A DNA stretch of 64,000 bases from Planctomycetes bacterium syqfu (GTDB lineage Bacteria; Planctomycetota; Phycisphaerae; Phycisphaerales; Phycisphaeraceae): the NCBI GenBank assembly GCA_020974905.1, contig CP087563.1, forward strand, positions 6,448,001 to 6,512,000. Direction: 5' to 3'. The translations under genes and the position numbers were made by a program. The notes beneath the pieces are model-generated. The model did not search any database. It was not told the origin of the DNA and saw nothing but the letters and a program-made list of their open reading frames with translations. Below are positions 52,358-60,279 of the stretch, in pieces (within the stretch, counting starts at the first letter, position 1; the number at the start of each line of letters is the position of its first letter).

Positions 52358-53361
52358 AAATTTTAGTCACCGGTGGTGCGGGTTATGTGGGTAGTGCTTG
52401 TCTGCGATTTTTGCTCAGTCAAGGTGTTGATGCTTACGCATATGACAACCTGATCCAAGGTCACAGCGAAGCCGTTCCTGAAGGTCGTTTCATTCAGGGC
52501 GATATTGCTGACACCGATAGCGTCGAAGCTGCGTTAAAGCGCATTGATGCCGATGCCGTGATGCACTTTGCTGCTGCGACGTGTGTCGGCGAATCGGTTG
52601 AAGACCCCGAATATCACTACCGCAACAATATCGCAGGCACGATGAGTCTACTCAATGCCATGCGTAAAGCTGGTGTCAAACGCATGCTCTTTTCCAGCAC
52701 CTGTGCGACCTATGGCATGACCCCCAAGGTGCCCATGAGTGAAGACACGCCACAGGAACCGTTCAGTCCCTATGCCCGCACCAAGCTGGCTGTGGAATGG
52801 ATGATCCGCGACTTTGCAGATGCTTATGGTCTTGGTTTTACCTTGCTGCGTTACTTCAATGCTTCAGGTGCTTCGGCGTGTGGCAATTTTGGTGAAGACC
52901 ACAGTCCTGAAAATCACCTGATCCCGCTGGTGCTTCAAGTCCCACTTGGTCAACGCGACAAGATCATGGTCTTTGGTACGGATTACCCGACCGAAGACGG
53001 CACGTGTATTCGTGACTATGTCCACGTTGATGACCTTGCTTCCGCACACTGGCTTGCTATTCAGGCCACCACGCCAACCACGCGTGAAGTGTTCAACATT
53101 GGTACAGGCAACGGTCAATCCGTGATGCAGATCATCAAGGCCTGCGAAGAAGTCACCGGCCAATCCATCAAAATTGAAATCACTGACCGTCGTCCTGGTG
53201 ATCCACCCGCACTGGTAGCTGACCCCAAGAAACTCAAAACACAATTGGGCTGGGAACCCCAATACACCGACATCCGTGACACCATTGCCACGGCATGGAA
53301 GTGGCATCAGGCCCATCCCAATGGATACCTGACGGGAGAAACCTCATGCGCGACTATCTGA
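52354..53361 (+). CDS. galE: UDP-glucose 4-epimerase (GalE-like)
   Basis: The 335-residue extended SDR has VTGGAGYVGSACLRFLLSQ, LFSSTCATYGMTP, SPYARTKLAVEWM (Y-x3-K) and the long GalE blocks YFNASGASACGNFGEDH and EDGTCIRDYVHVDDLASAH. These match GalE closely. It supplies UDP-galactose, or N-acetylated equivalents, to the exopolysaccharide machinery. Its start overlaps the phosphatase stop and its end overlaps the next glycosyltransferase by 16 bases. Confidence 0.88.
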   Translation: MKILVTGGAGYVGSACLRFLLSQGVDAYAYDNLIQGHSEAVPEGRFIQGDIADTDSVEAALKRIDADAVMHFAAATCVGESVEDPEYHYRNNIAGTMSLLNAMRKAGVKRMLFSSTCATYGMTPKVPMSEDTPQEPFSPYARTKLAVEWMIRDFADAYGLGFTLLRYFNASGASACGNFGEDHSPENHLIPLVLQVPLGQRDKIMVFGTDYPTEDGTCIRDYVHVDDLASAHWLAIQATTPTTREVFNIGTGNGQSVMQIIKACEEVTGQSIKIEITDRRPGDPPALVADPKKLKTQLGWEPQYTDIRDTIATAWKWHQAHPNGYLTGETSCATI

Positions 53362-54269
53362 TTGTTGCACCCTGTCGGAATGAAGCCAAGTTTGCCCGCA
53401 AGACGCTGGACAGTCTGGTTAAACAGACCGTGACACCCAAGCTGCTTGTTGTTGTCGATGATGGTTCGACCGACGAAACCCCGCAAATTCTCGCGGAATA
53501 TGCTGCAAAATACGACTGGATCAAAGTCGTTCGGCGTGAAGACCGCGGCAAACGCAGTGTCGGACCGGGTGTGATCGATGCGTTTTACGCAGGCCTCGAT
53601 ACCGTGGACATCAAGCAGTTCGACTATGTCTGCAAATTGGATTTGGATCTGATTCTACCTGACGGTTACTTCGAAGGCTTGATGACACGCATGGAAAACG
53701 ATCCGCGTATCGGTACGTGCAGTGGTAAAGCTTATTACATCAACGATGCAGGCAAGCATATCTCAGAAGGTATTGCTGACGATGTGTCGATCGGTGCGAG
53801 CAAGTTTTACCGTCGTCAATGTTTTGAGCAGATCGGCGGCTTTGTCCGCCAGGTCATGTGGGATGGGATTGATAATCACCGTTGTCGCATGCTCGGTTGG
53901 ATTCCCTGCAGTTGGGATGATGAGGAGATTCGCTTCATTCATCTTCGCCCGATGGGATCGAGTCAGAAGGGCATTCTCACAGGTCGCATGCGTTGGGGAT
54001 ATGGCCAATATTTTATGGGCACTTCGCTTGCTTACATCACCGCCAGCGCGATATTCCGGATGAGTAAACCGCCTGTGATTCTCGGCGGTTTAGCGATCTG
54101 GTGGGGCTTTGTCTGGAGCATGATCAAACGCAAAGAGCGTTACGGTGATGCCGAGTTCCGTCGTTTTGTCCGTCAATGTCAGTGGTCATTTTTGATCAAG
54201 GGCAAGAAGACGGCGGTCCAGGAAATCAACCAGAAACAAGCGACGGCGTGGAAACCTGCTGGTGCTTGA
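53346..54269 (+). CDS. GT2-family glycosyltransferase
   Basis: The 307-residue GT-A enzyme has YLIVAPCRNEAKFARKTLDS, LLVVVDDGSTDETPQIL, the D-x-D-like YVCKLDLDLILPDGYF, ASKFYRRQCFEQIGG and a C-terminal QCQWSFLIKGKK helix. GGGAG precedes the ATG at 53346. It is the last gene of the overlapping operon before the repeat element at 54280. The donor and acceptor are unknown. Confidence 0.87.
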   Translation: MRDYLIVAPCRNEAKFARKTLDSLVKQTVTPKLLVVVDDGSTDETPQILAEYAAKYDWIKVVRREDRGKRSVGPGVIDAFYAGLDTVDIKQFDYVCKLDLDLILPDGYFEGLMTRMENDPRIGTCSGKAYYINDAGKHISEGIADDVSIGASKFYRRQCFEQIGGFVRQVMWDGIDNHRCRMLGWIPCSWDDEEIRFIHLRPMGSSQKGILTGRMRWGYGQYFMGTSLAYITASAIFRMSKPPVILGGLAIWWGFVWSMIKRKERYGDAEFRRFVRQCQWSFLIKGKKTAVQEINQKQATAWKPAGA

Positions 54270-54279
54270 TTTATTTATC

Positions 54280-54362
54280 GTCACTCCTGTGCAGGCGGGA
54301 GTCCAGTGAGATATGCAAGCGTCAACTGCATGCCACTGGATTCCCGCCTTCGCGGGAATGAC
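54280..54362. repeat. 83-bp dispersed inverted-repeat element, copy 2
   Basis: Same arm (29), loop (25) and total length as the element at 23539-23621. The left arm is GTCACTCC...CCAGTG and the right arm CACTGG...GCGGGAATGAC. It interrupts the exopolysaccharide operon between two glycosyltransferase genes and would give a strong hairpin in the transcript. Confidence 0.85.
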
Positions 54363-54404
54363 AAAACAATGATGTTGCAGTGGTATCCATTAGAGATATT
54401 GAGA

Positions 54405-55196
54405 ATGACTCAGACACAAACCAACAACTTGCCAACGGTCCGATTGATGGGAGTGACGCTGCATGCTCTGACGCAGAAGCAGTGTGTTGATCACATCCTT
54501 GATCAGTCACAGGCTGGGCAGGGCGGTTGGGTGATCACGCCGAATCTGGATCACCTGCGCCGTTTGGTGCGTGATGCGGATACGCGTGAGCTTTACAGCG
54601 GCGCAGACTTGATGGTGGCGGACGGTATGCCGTTGATCTGGGCGTCACGCCTGCAGGGAACACCATTACCTGAACGCGTTGCGGGTTCAGACTTGACCAA
54701 CACACTCCCCGCAGAGGCCGCCAAACGCGGTCGGTCGATTTACCTGCTTGGCGGTGCCGGTGATGCTGCGAAAAAGGCCGCAGATGTGTTGATGCAACGT
54801 CACCCGAATTTGAATATCGCTGGCATTCACGTGCCGGCTTATGGCTTTGAAAACGACCCGTCACAAATGGCGGCATTGGAAAACGCATTGCTTGCAGCCC
54901 AACCGGACATTGTTCTGGTTGCACTGGGCTCCCCGAAGCAGGAGGTGTTGATCAAGCATCTCAGGGAGAAACTGCCGGAGACCTGGTGGTTGGGCATCGG
55001 TATCAGTTTCAGCTTTGTATGCGGTGATGTGCAACGCGCACCACGTTGGATTCAAAAGCTGGGACTCGAATGGATGCATCGTTTGATGCAGGAACCCAAA
55101 CGCCTGTTCCGTCGGTATGTCATCGACGGTATCCCGTTTGGGATTGCCTTGTTGACCAACTCGTTTTGGTCAAGATTGGGACGTCCATCAGCTTGA
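54405..55196 (+). CDS. WecG/TagA/CpsF-family glycosyltransferase
   Basis: The 263-residue GT26 enzyme has VRLMGVTLHALTQKQCVDHI, the conserved TPNLDHLRRLVRD, DLMVADGMPLIWASRLQG and the ERVAGSDL motif. A later Rossmann-like part has YLLGGAGDAAKKAADVL and LVALGSPKQEVLI. The basic C-terminus RAPRWIQKLGLEWMHRLMQEP associates with the membrane. It transfers a hexosaminyl-type sugar to a polyprenyl-linked acceptor, usually the second step. No strong ribosome-binding site is seen; the start is the first ATG before the conserved core. Confidence 0.9.
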   Translation: MTQTQTNNLPTVRLMGVTLHALTQKQCVDHILDQSQAGQGGWVITPNLDHLRRLVRDADTRELYSGADLMVADGMPLIWASRLQGTPLPERVAGSDLTNTLPAEAAKRGRSIYLLGGAGDAAKKAADVLMQRHPNLNIAGIHVPAYGFENDPSQMAALENALLAAQPDIVLVALGSPKQEVLIKHLREKLPETWWLGIGISFSFVCGDVQRAPRWIQKLGLEWMHRLMQEPKRLFRRYVIDGIPFGIALLTNSFWSRLGRPSA

Positions 55197-55260
55197 GACC
55201 CTGATGGAATTATCCTCTGGGAGTTTTCACCAATAGAAACTTCCGGGGGGAGGGAAAAGT

Positions 55261-56163
55261 ATGACGCAAATACGCACACAGCATCCTGCTGCGCCGGCGA
55301 CGCGCAGTGCACAGCATATTCTCAGCCGAATCACCGAAGTGGTACTGCTTGCAGGGACGGTACGCCCGACACCTTTGCACAAGCAACTTCAGCGTAGCGG
55401 TCTTGACCTGCCCGTCGACGAAAGTCGCTCCATACTCAACCATTGGCAGGATCACATCTCTCATCTGGCAGATCGCCTCAGCCGTGACCATCTTGATACA
55501 CATGTGATGATTGATTGGACCGCTACGGCGCCGATCTCGGCATGGCCTAATGACAAGGCGGTTATCAATATTGAACGTGATCCGTTGGAACTGCGTGGGA
55601 CCGGCGGGGTATTGCATGACCTTGCCAAACGTTTTGATGATGAAGACTACCTTTTGGTGATCTCTGCCAATCAAATGTTGTTTGAACCGTTGGATCAAAT
55701 GGTGTTGGATATGGCCAATCTCGGTGGTGATGTCCAACTGCTTTCTTACGAAGACGGTACCCCGGCGGGGATGATGCTCTGTCGATGTGGTGCCTTGCGA
55801 GATATCGCGCCCATCGGCTTTGTGGACATGAAAGAGCAAGCCTTGCCTGTGATTTCGCGGCATCATCAAACATTGGTGTTACGCCGACAAAAAGCCGAAG
55901 TCCAACCTATTCGTACATTGGCCAATTATCTGGATGGTCTGCGTCGGATGCATGGACTTGATGATTCTGACATGGTCAACCAAGCTGCATTTAACCTGGT
56001 CGAAGTCGGGGCTGAAGTTGACCCCAAGGCATCACTTCGTGAAGCAGTGGTGTTGCATGGTGCTCGCATTGACAAAGGGGCTGTAGTTGCACGCTCACTG
56101 ATTGGCGTGGGGGCGCATGTCAAAACTGGACAGGTCATCGTGGATCAACTGGTGATGAAATAA
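55261..56163 (+). CDS. degenerate sugar nucleotidyltransferase-like protein with beta-helix tail
   Basis: The 300-residue protein has the shape of an NDP-sugar pyrophosphorylase: TEVVLLAGTVRPTPLHKQL, later IERDPLELRGTGGVLHDLAK, LLVISANQMLFEPLDQM and a C-terminal left-handed beta-helix (VGAEVDPKASLREAVVLHGA). The catalytic L-x-G-G-x-G-x-R-L and Pro-Lys signature is lost (LLAGTVRPT), so normal uridylyl or guanylyl transfer is unlikely. It may be a regulatory or scaffold protein, or a changed-specificity enzyme. It follows the WecG-type gene and precedes the exosortase gene. Confidence 0.7.
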   Translation: MTQIRTQHPAAPATRSAQHILSRITEVVLLAGTVRPTPLHKQLQRSGLDLPVDESRSILNHWQDHISHLADRLSRDHLDTHVMIDWTATAPISAWPNDKAVINIERDPLELRGTGGVLHDLAKRFDDEDYLLVISANQMLFEPLDQMVLDMANLGGDVQLLSYEDGTPAGMMLCRCGALRDIAPIGFVDMKEQALPVISRHHQTLVLRRQKAEVQPIRTLANYLDGLRRMHGLDDSDMVNQAAFNLVEVGAEVDPKASLREAVVLHGARIDKGAVVARSLIGVGAHVKTGQVIVDQLVMK

Positions 56164-56176
56164 TACGAATCGCGCT

Positions 56177-56193
56177 AAACCGCAATGCGGTTT
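56177..56193. repeat. short palindrome before the exosortase gene
   Basis: AAACCGCA-A-TGCGGTTT is a perfect 8-base inverted repeat with one central base, 20 bases before the exosortase start. The CTAA/CCGCA content resembles the 26-bp repeat family but is too short to assign firmly. Confidence 0.45.
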
Positions 56194-56212
56194 GCATGGA
56201 CATCAACGCAAC

Positions 56213-57094
56213 ATGAAACAACTGCCCAAAACATTATCACGCAACGGTTGGACACCGCGTCATTTGATGGCGGCACTGGTGATGACATTGCTTGGCATTG
56301 TCGTGACCATGGATGCTTGGCGTGACATTGTACTGATGATGTGGGGGCAGGAAGAGTTCAATCACATGCTCCTTGTGATTCCCGTTGCGATCTGGCTGGG
56401 TTGGGTGCGACGAGCGAGATTGCGCCTTTGCAGACCAACCGGACAGTTACTTGGCGTGGTGATGATTGCAATTGGATGGGGAATTTCCGCCTTTGGGTAT
56501 TACAATGGTATTGAAGCGCTCTGGCATCTTGGATCGCTATTGATTGTTCTGGGATGTTTCACATGCGTTGCAGGTGCGGAGATGATTGCGTATTTCCTGC
56601 CTTGTTTCGTGGCATTACTGTTTTTGATTCCCGCACCGGGCATGATCCGTACGTGGTTGTCGATCCCGTTGCAGGGATTGGTTGCCAGGGCGACAGAGTT
56701 TGTGTTCCAGGTGATCGGGGTGCCGGTGATACGATCCGGTTCCTTGCTTTCGATCAACGACATCGACTTGACCATTGCAGAGGCATGTAACGGCATGCGG
56801 ATGGTTTTTGCCTTGCTGCTGGTGGCTTATTGCTTTGCATTCAGTTTGCCATTGCGTCAGTACGTGCGTGGCTTGGTGCTGGTTATTTCGCCAATATGTG
56901 CAGTGATAAGCAACATTATTCGGACGGTGTGTGCGGTTTGGATGTATGCGAATTACCACGAAGCTGCGGATCTATTTCATGCCATTAGTGGCTGGGTGAT
57001 GCTGTTGGTGGCTTTTGGGTTATTGTTGGCATTGATCCGGTTGATGCGCTGGACATTGGTGCCGGTGACGCGATTTACATTGGCTTACGATTAA
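56213..57094 (+). CDS. exosortase (PEP-CTERM transpeptidase family)
   Basis: The 293-residue membrane protein has about 8 helices and the exosortase/archaeosortase catalytic set: Cys192 in AEACNGMRMVFAL, Arg237 in SNIIRTVCAV and His256 in DLFHAISGW. Exosortases cut C-terminal PEP-CTERM signals and probably attach the protein to a surface polymer. The EACNGM variant (Asn in place of Ser) suggests a planctomycete-type subfamily. The EpsI gene follows 9 bases later. The PEP-CTERM protein at 20.8-21.5 kb is a candidate substrate. Confidence 0.92.
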   Translation: MKQLPKTLSRNGWTPRHLMAALVMTLLGIVVTMDAWRDIVLMMWGQEEFNHMLLVIPVAIWLGWVRRARLRLCRPTGQLLGVVMIAIGWGISAFGYYNGIEALWHLGSLLIVLGCFTCVAGAEMIAYFLPCFVALLFLIPAPGMIRTWLSIPLQGLVARATEFVFQVIGVPVIRSGSLLSINDIDLTIAEACNGMRMVFALLLVAYCFAFSLPLRQYVRGLVLVISPICAVISNIIRTVCAVWMYANYHEAADLFHAISGWVMLLVAFGLLLALIRLMRWTLVPVTRFTLAYD

Positions 57095-57103
57095 GGATTG
57101 ACC

Positions 57104-57817
57104 ATGGTCGAGAAGATCAAAACTTCAGTCCGATATCGTGGTGCATTGCTTGCCCCCGTGTTAGGCGTGTTGCTTCTTGCAGGGATTATCACCGAGAAAG
57201 TGATGATGCACGAACCGATGATCGACGCTTCGCCATACCATGCCCACGTTCGGGATGTTGCGCAGAGCCTGCCGATGATCATGGGGGATTGGGTGGGAAC
57301 GGATGAACCTGTTCCCACAGCTGCTGTGACACTGCTGCGTCCGAACGTGTTGATATCGCGGCGTTTTGTGAATGTCCGCAGTGGCTTGGTTGCCAATGTT
57401 CTTTTGGTTCAATGTACGGATCGCAGAGACTTATTGGGACATTATCCTCCTGTTTGTTACCCGGGGCAGGGCTGGCGGATCACGTCCAATAACCTTTGGA
57501 ACGTCCGGGTAAAAGAGGTCACGATACCGGCCAAGACCTATAAAATGGTTAAGCCGAGTACCGATAAAGCCGAACGAATGATTGTGGGCAACTTCATGAT
57601 TATGCCGGATGGACGGCTTGTACGTGATATGACGGGCCTGGGGCGTCTAAGCGATAAAAAAAGTCACAATCCATTTGGTGCTGCTCAAATGCAGGTGGTA
57701 GTTCCGGGGTATCTGACTGCGAATGTGCGCGAGCAGATTTTTCGTGAACTGGTTACTGGGCACTTTCCTCTTATCCAAGCCATCGGGGCAGGGGAAAACT
57801 ACAAGAGACGAGATTAA
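57104..57817 (+). CDS. epsI: exosortase-associated EpsI-family protein
   Basis: The 237-residue protein has one N-terminal membrane helix (LLAPVLGVLLLAGIITEKVM) and an extracytoplasmic domain with SLPMIMGDWVGTDEPV and the family Cys motif GHYPPVCYPGQGWRI. EpsI proteins are fused to or follow exosortases and are thought to take part in polymer export or attachment. AAGG seven bases before ATG 57104 fixes the start. It is 9 bases after the exosortase gene and 3 bases before the Wzc-like gene. Confidence 0.88.
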   Translation: MVEKIKTSVRYRGALLAPVLGVLLLAGIITEKVMMHEPMIDASPYHAHVRDVAQSLPMIMGDWVGTDEPVPTAAVTLLRPNVLISRRFVNVRSGLVANVLLVQCTDRRDLLGHYPPVCYPGQGWRITSNNLWNVRVKEVTIPAKTYKMVKPSTDKAERMIVGNFMIMPDGRLVRDMTGLGRLSDKKSHNPFGAAQMQVVVPGYLTANVREQIFRELVTGHFPLIQAIGAGENYKRRD

Positions 57818-57820
57818 ACC

Positions 57821-60145
57821 ATGACAAACAAAACTCCCGACCAACTACTTATGGCCGAACCCAATTCGGATTGGGAAATCAGCCGTTTTGACATGACCAT
57901 GCAGATGTTGCGTGGGCGCTGGACACTGGTGGTGATCCTGGCATTGATCCTGGCAGTCACCGGTGCTTTTTTGGGATTTAAGGTTCCCAAGCCGATTTAT
58001 CGTTCGGAAGGCATCATTGAAATCAAACCGGTTGTACCCCGAATTCTGACTTCTGATGAATCCAATGACCTTCGTGCCCAGTTCGAAGGCTACATCGGTC
58101 AGCAGGTCGCTATGCTCAACTCCAAGGAAATCAAGAAAAAAGCCTTGCTCCGTGACGAGTGGCAGGAAGTTGCCCCCGGTACCTCTGGTGGTGATTTTGT
58201 GAGCTTTGAGAAGAATGCCATGGCCGAACGTCCCTCTCGCAGTCAGGTGATCGAAATCTACTTCTCCAATACCGACCCCGTTCTGGCCCAGAAGGGTGTC
58301 GAATCCATGGCCAAGGCTTATGAAGCCCTGATCAAGGAACGCGATGAAGAAGATAAAGCCATGGTCTATGACATCGTCGTCAGCGAACACAAACGACTGC
58401 AGCAGGAACTGCAAGAGGCTCGCAGTGCGATCAAATCTGAAACCAATGAAGTGGGTGCTGATTCACTTGAAGCCATTTATGGTCAGAAAATTCGTCGGCT
58501 CGAACGCCTTGAAGAAGATCTTGACCAGGTCCGTATGACGTTGATTGCCATGGATGAATTGACCCGTGGTGCAAACCGTACAGTCACATTGCAACTTATT
58601 GCTTCCAACGATCAGGAACTGCGTCGCTTGCTTCGTGAACAGTATCTGGTCAAGCGTGAAATGTCCCGACTCAGTGCTGAGTATGGCAGTGAACATGTTG
58701 TCATGCGACAGCAAAAGATGGTTCTGGCTAACCTGCAGGATCAGATCAGCATGTATGTCCAGGAAGTTTCCGGTGAAAGTGGAACCAACGGTAGCGGTGA
58801 AATGCTCCGTCTCAAGGCCCAGGAGAAGGGGCTGAAGGCGCTGCTTGGCCGAGTCAACGATGAATTGGCTGTCATTGGACGCAAAGAATTGTACTTAAGC
58901 CAATTGCGTGACAAGGAAGAAGCACTGCTTGAAAAGGTTCAACTTGCAGAAACTCGTATTGAAGAGTTGACTGCCGATGCTGCTGCATCGGGGCGTATCA
59001 AAGTTATCAGCTATGGTGACGTTCCCGCAGGTGCCTACTCTGACCGCCGCAAACTCGCAGCTGTTGCTGGCTTCATGTTCGGTGGCGTGCTCGGATTCGG
59101 CATTGTGCTCTTCATCGCCTGGCTTGACCCGAGCATCCGCAACATGGATGATCTGGAACTCACCGTGGCCTTGCCGCGTCTGGGCGTCCTGCCACAGCTT
59201 CCCGATGATCTAACCGATGCCGAAGCCATCACCACTGCTGCTCACTGTGTACACAACATCCGAACCAAGATGCAGATTAGTTCCGTCCGCGACAACAACC
59301 ACGTCTTTGCAGTTACCAGCTGCGGTCCTGCAAGTGGCAAGAGCTCGCTGGTCATGGCACTTGGTCTGTCCTTCTCGGGCACCGGTGGTCGCACACTGCT
59401 CATTGACTGTGACCTCGTCGCAGGTGGCCTGACTCGTCGCGTCGAAGACATCATCCCAACCCAAAGCCGTCATCCGCTGGTCAAGGCCGGCCTGGTCTCC
59501 GAAGCACAGCTTAACAAGGCACGTGTTCAGAGTCAGGAAGAAGGCCGTTTCCTTGTGGAAGTCCTCGTGGAAAATGGCGACATCAATGGTCGCGATGCCG
59601 ATCGTGCCAGTAAGTTACTTGAAGCTTCACAGCGTGGCCTGATGGATGTTATGAACGGCGACAACATCGAAGACTGCGTCCTTGAAACTGAAATCCCCAA
59701 CCTTTACGTGCTCTCGATCGGTAATGCTACCGAACACGACATCAGCCGCCTGTCCCTCACCGGCATGCAGCGTGTGTTCGAAGCAGCTCGTGAGAAGTTT
59801 GACAACGTTATCGTCGACACTGGCCCGACCCCCGGTTCTGCTGAAGCAGCCCTGGTCACCGCCGCCGCCGATGGTACCGTGGTCGTCATCACCCGTGGCG
59901 AAGATCGCCTCGAAGTCAAGCGTGCCACCGACGAACTCAAACGCAACAACGTCCACGTCCTGGGTATCGTCTACAATCGTGCAGATGACTCGGACATGGA
60001 ACTCTCTGGTGCAACCTCTGTCAGCCGTCGTTCCAATCGCCCGACGGGCCACAGCTCGCTGCGTGTCGATGACAGCTACAGTCACTCAAGCCTTGGAAAC
60101 CTTGGCAGCTCCGTTGCCATGGACTCGGGCCATGACAAAGCTTAA
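57821..60145 (+). CDS. Wzc/GumC-type chain-length determinant with BY-kinase-like ATPase and inserted domain
   Basis: The 774-residue inner-membrane protein has a helix at 34-52, a periplasmic chain-length domain with long coiled coils (about 160-390), a second helix at 411-435 and a cytoplasmic ATPase. Walker A is GPASGKSS (502-509), A' LLIDCD (526-531) and Walker B VIVDTGP (663-669). Between A' and GLMDVM lies an insertion (about 545-605), KAGLVSEAQLNKARVQS to LVEVLVENGDIN, that resembles the N-terminal domain of type II secretion ATPases. The C-terminal tail has a single Tyr instead of a Tyr cluster, so autophosphorylation control may differ from classical Wzc. Confidence 0.9.
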   Translation: MTNKTPDQLLMAEPNSDWEISRFDMTMQMLRGRWTLVVILALILAVTGAFLGFKVPKPIYRSEGIIEIKPVVPRILTSDESNDLRAQFEGYIGQQVAMLNSKEIKKKALLRDEWQEVAPGTSGGDFVSFEKNAMAERPSRSQVIEIYFSNTDPVLAQKGVESMAKAYEALIKERDEEDKAMVYDIVVSEHKRLQQELQEARSAIKSETNEVGADSLEAIYGQKIRRLERLEEDLDQVRMTLIAMDELTRGANRTVTLQLIASNDQELRRLLREQYLVKREMSRLSAEYGSEHVVMRQQKMVLANLQDQISMYVQEVSGESGTNGSGEMLRLKAQEKGLKALLGRVNDELAVIGRKELYLSQLRDKEEALLEKVQLAETRIEELTADAAASGRIKVISYGDVPAGAYSDRRKLAAVAGFMFGGVLGFGIVLFIAWLDPSIRNMDDLELTVALPRLGVLPQLPDDLTDAEAITTAAHCVHNIRTKMQISSVRDNNHVFAVTSCGPASGKSSLVMALGLSFSGTGGRTLLIDCDLVAGGLTRRVEDIIPTQSRHPLVKAGLVSEAQLNKARVQSQEEGRFLVEVLVENGDINGRDADRASKLLEASQRGLMDVMNGDNIEDCVLETEIPNLYVLSIGNATEHDISRLSLTGMQRVFEAAREKFDNVIVDTGPTPGSAEAALVTAAADGTVVVITRGEDRLEVKRATDELKRNNVHVLGIVYNRADDSDMELSGATSVSRRSNRPTGHSSLRVDDSYSHSSLGNLGSSVAMDSGHDKA

Positions 60146-60168
60146 CGGCTTTTGAACTTCAAAAACTC

Positions 60169-60203
60169 AACGAGCACCGAGTTAACGCCCGGTGCTCGTT
60201 TTC
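60169..60203 (+). terminator. hairpin terminator or attenuator after the Wzc-like gene
   Basis: AACGAGCACCG / CGGTGCTCGTT is a perfect 11-base stem with a 10-base loop, followed by TTC. It stands 24 bases after the stop codon and 77 bases before the next start, so it may reduce read-through rather than end the operon fully. Confidence 0.7.
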
Positions 60204-60243
60204 AAAACGGATGTCGTGAAAAGAGACGAACAGGTTCGACACC

Positions 60244-60268
60244 TTAGCAGCGACACCACGTGTCGCTG
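60244..60268. repeat. palindromic repeat related to the TTAGC family
   Basis: TTAG followed by CAGCGACAC-CAC-GTGTCGCTG, a perfect 9-base stem with 3-base loop. The TTAGC lead and hairpin resemble 32344-32369, with different stem sequence. It ends 11 bases before the sugar transferase start, so it could mask the ribosome-binding site. Confidence 0.6.
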
Positions 60269-60279
60269 ACCCCAGAACC

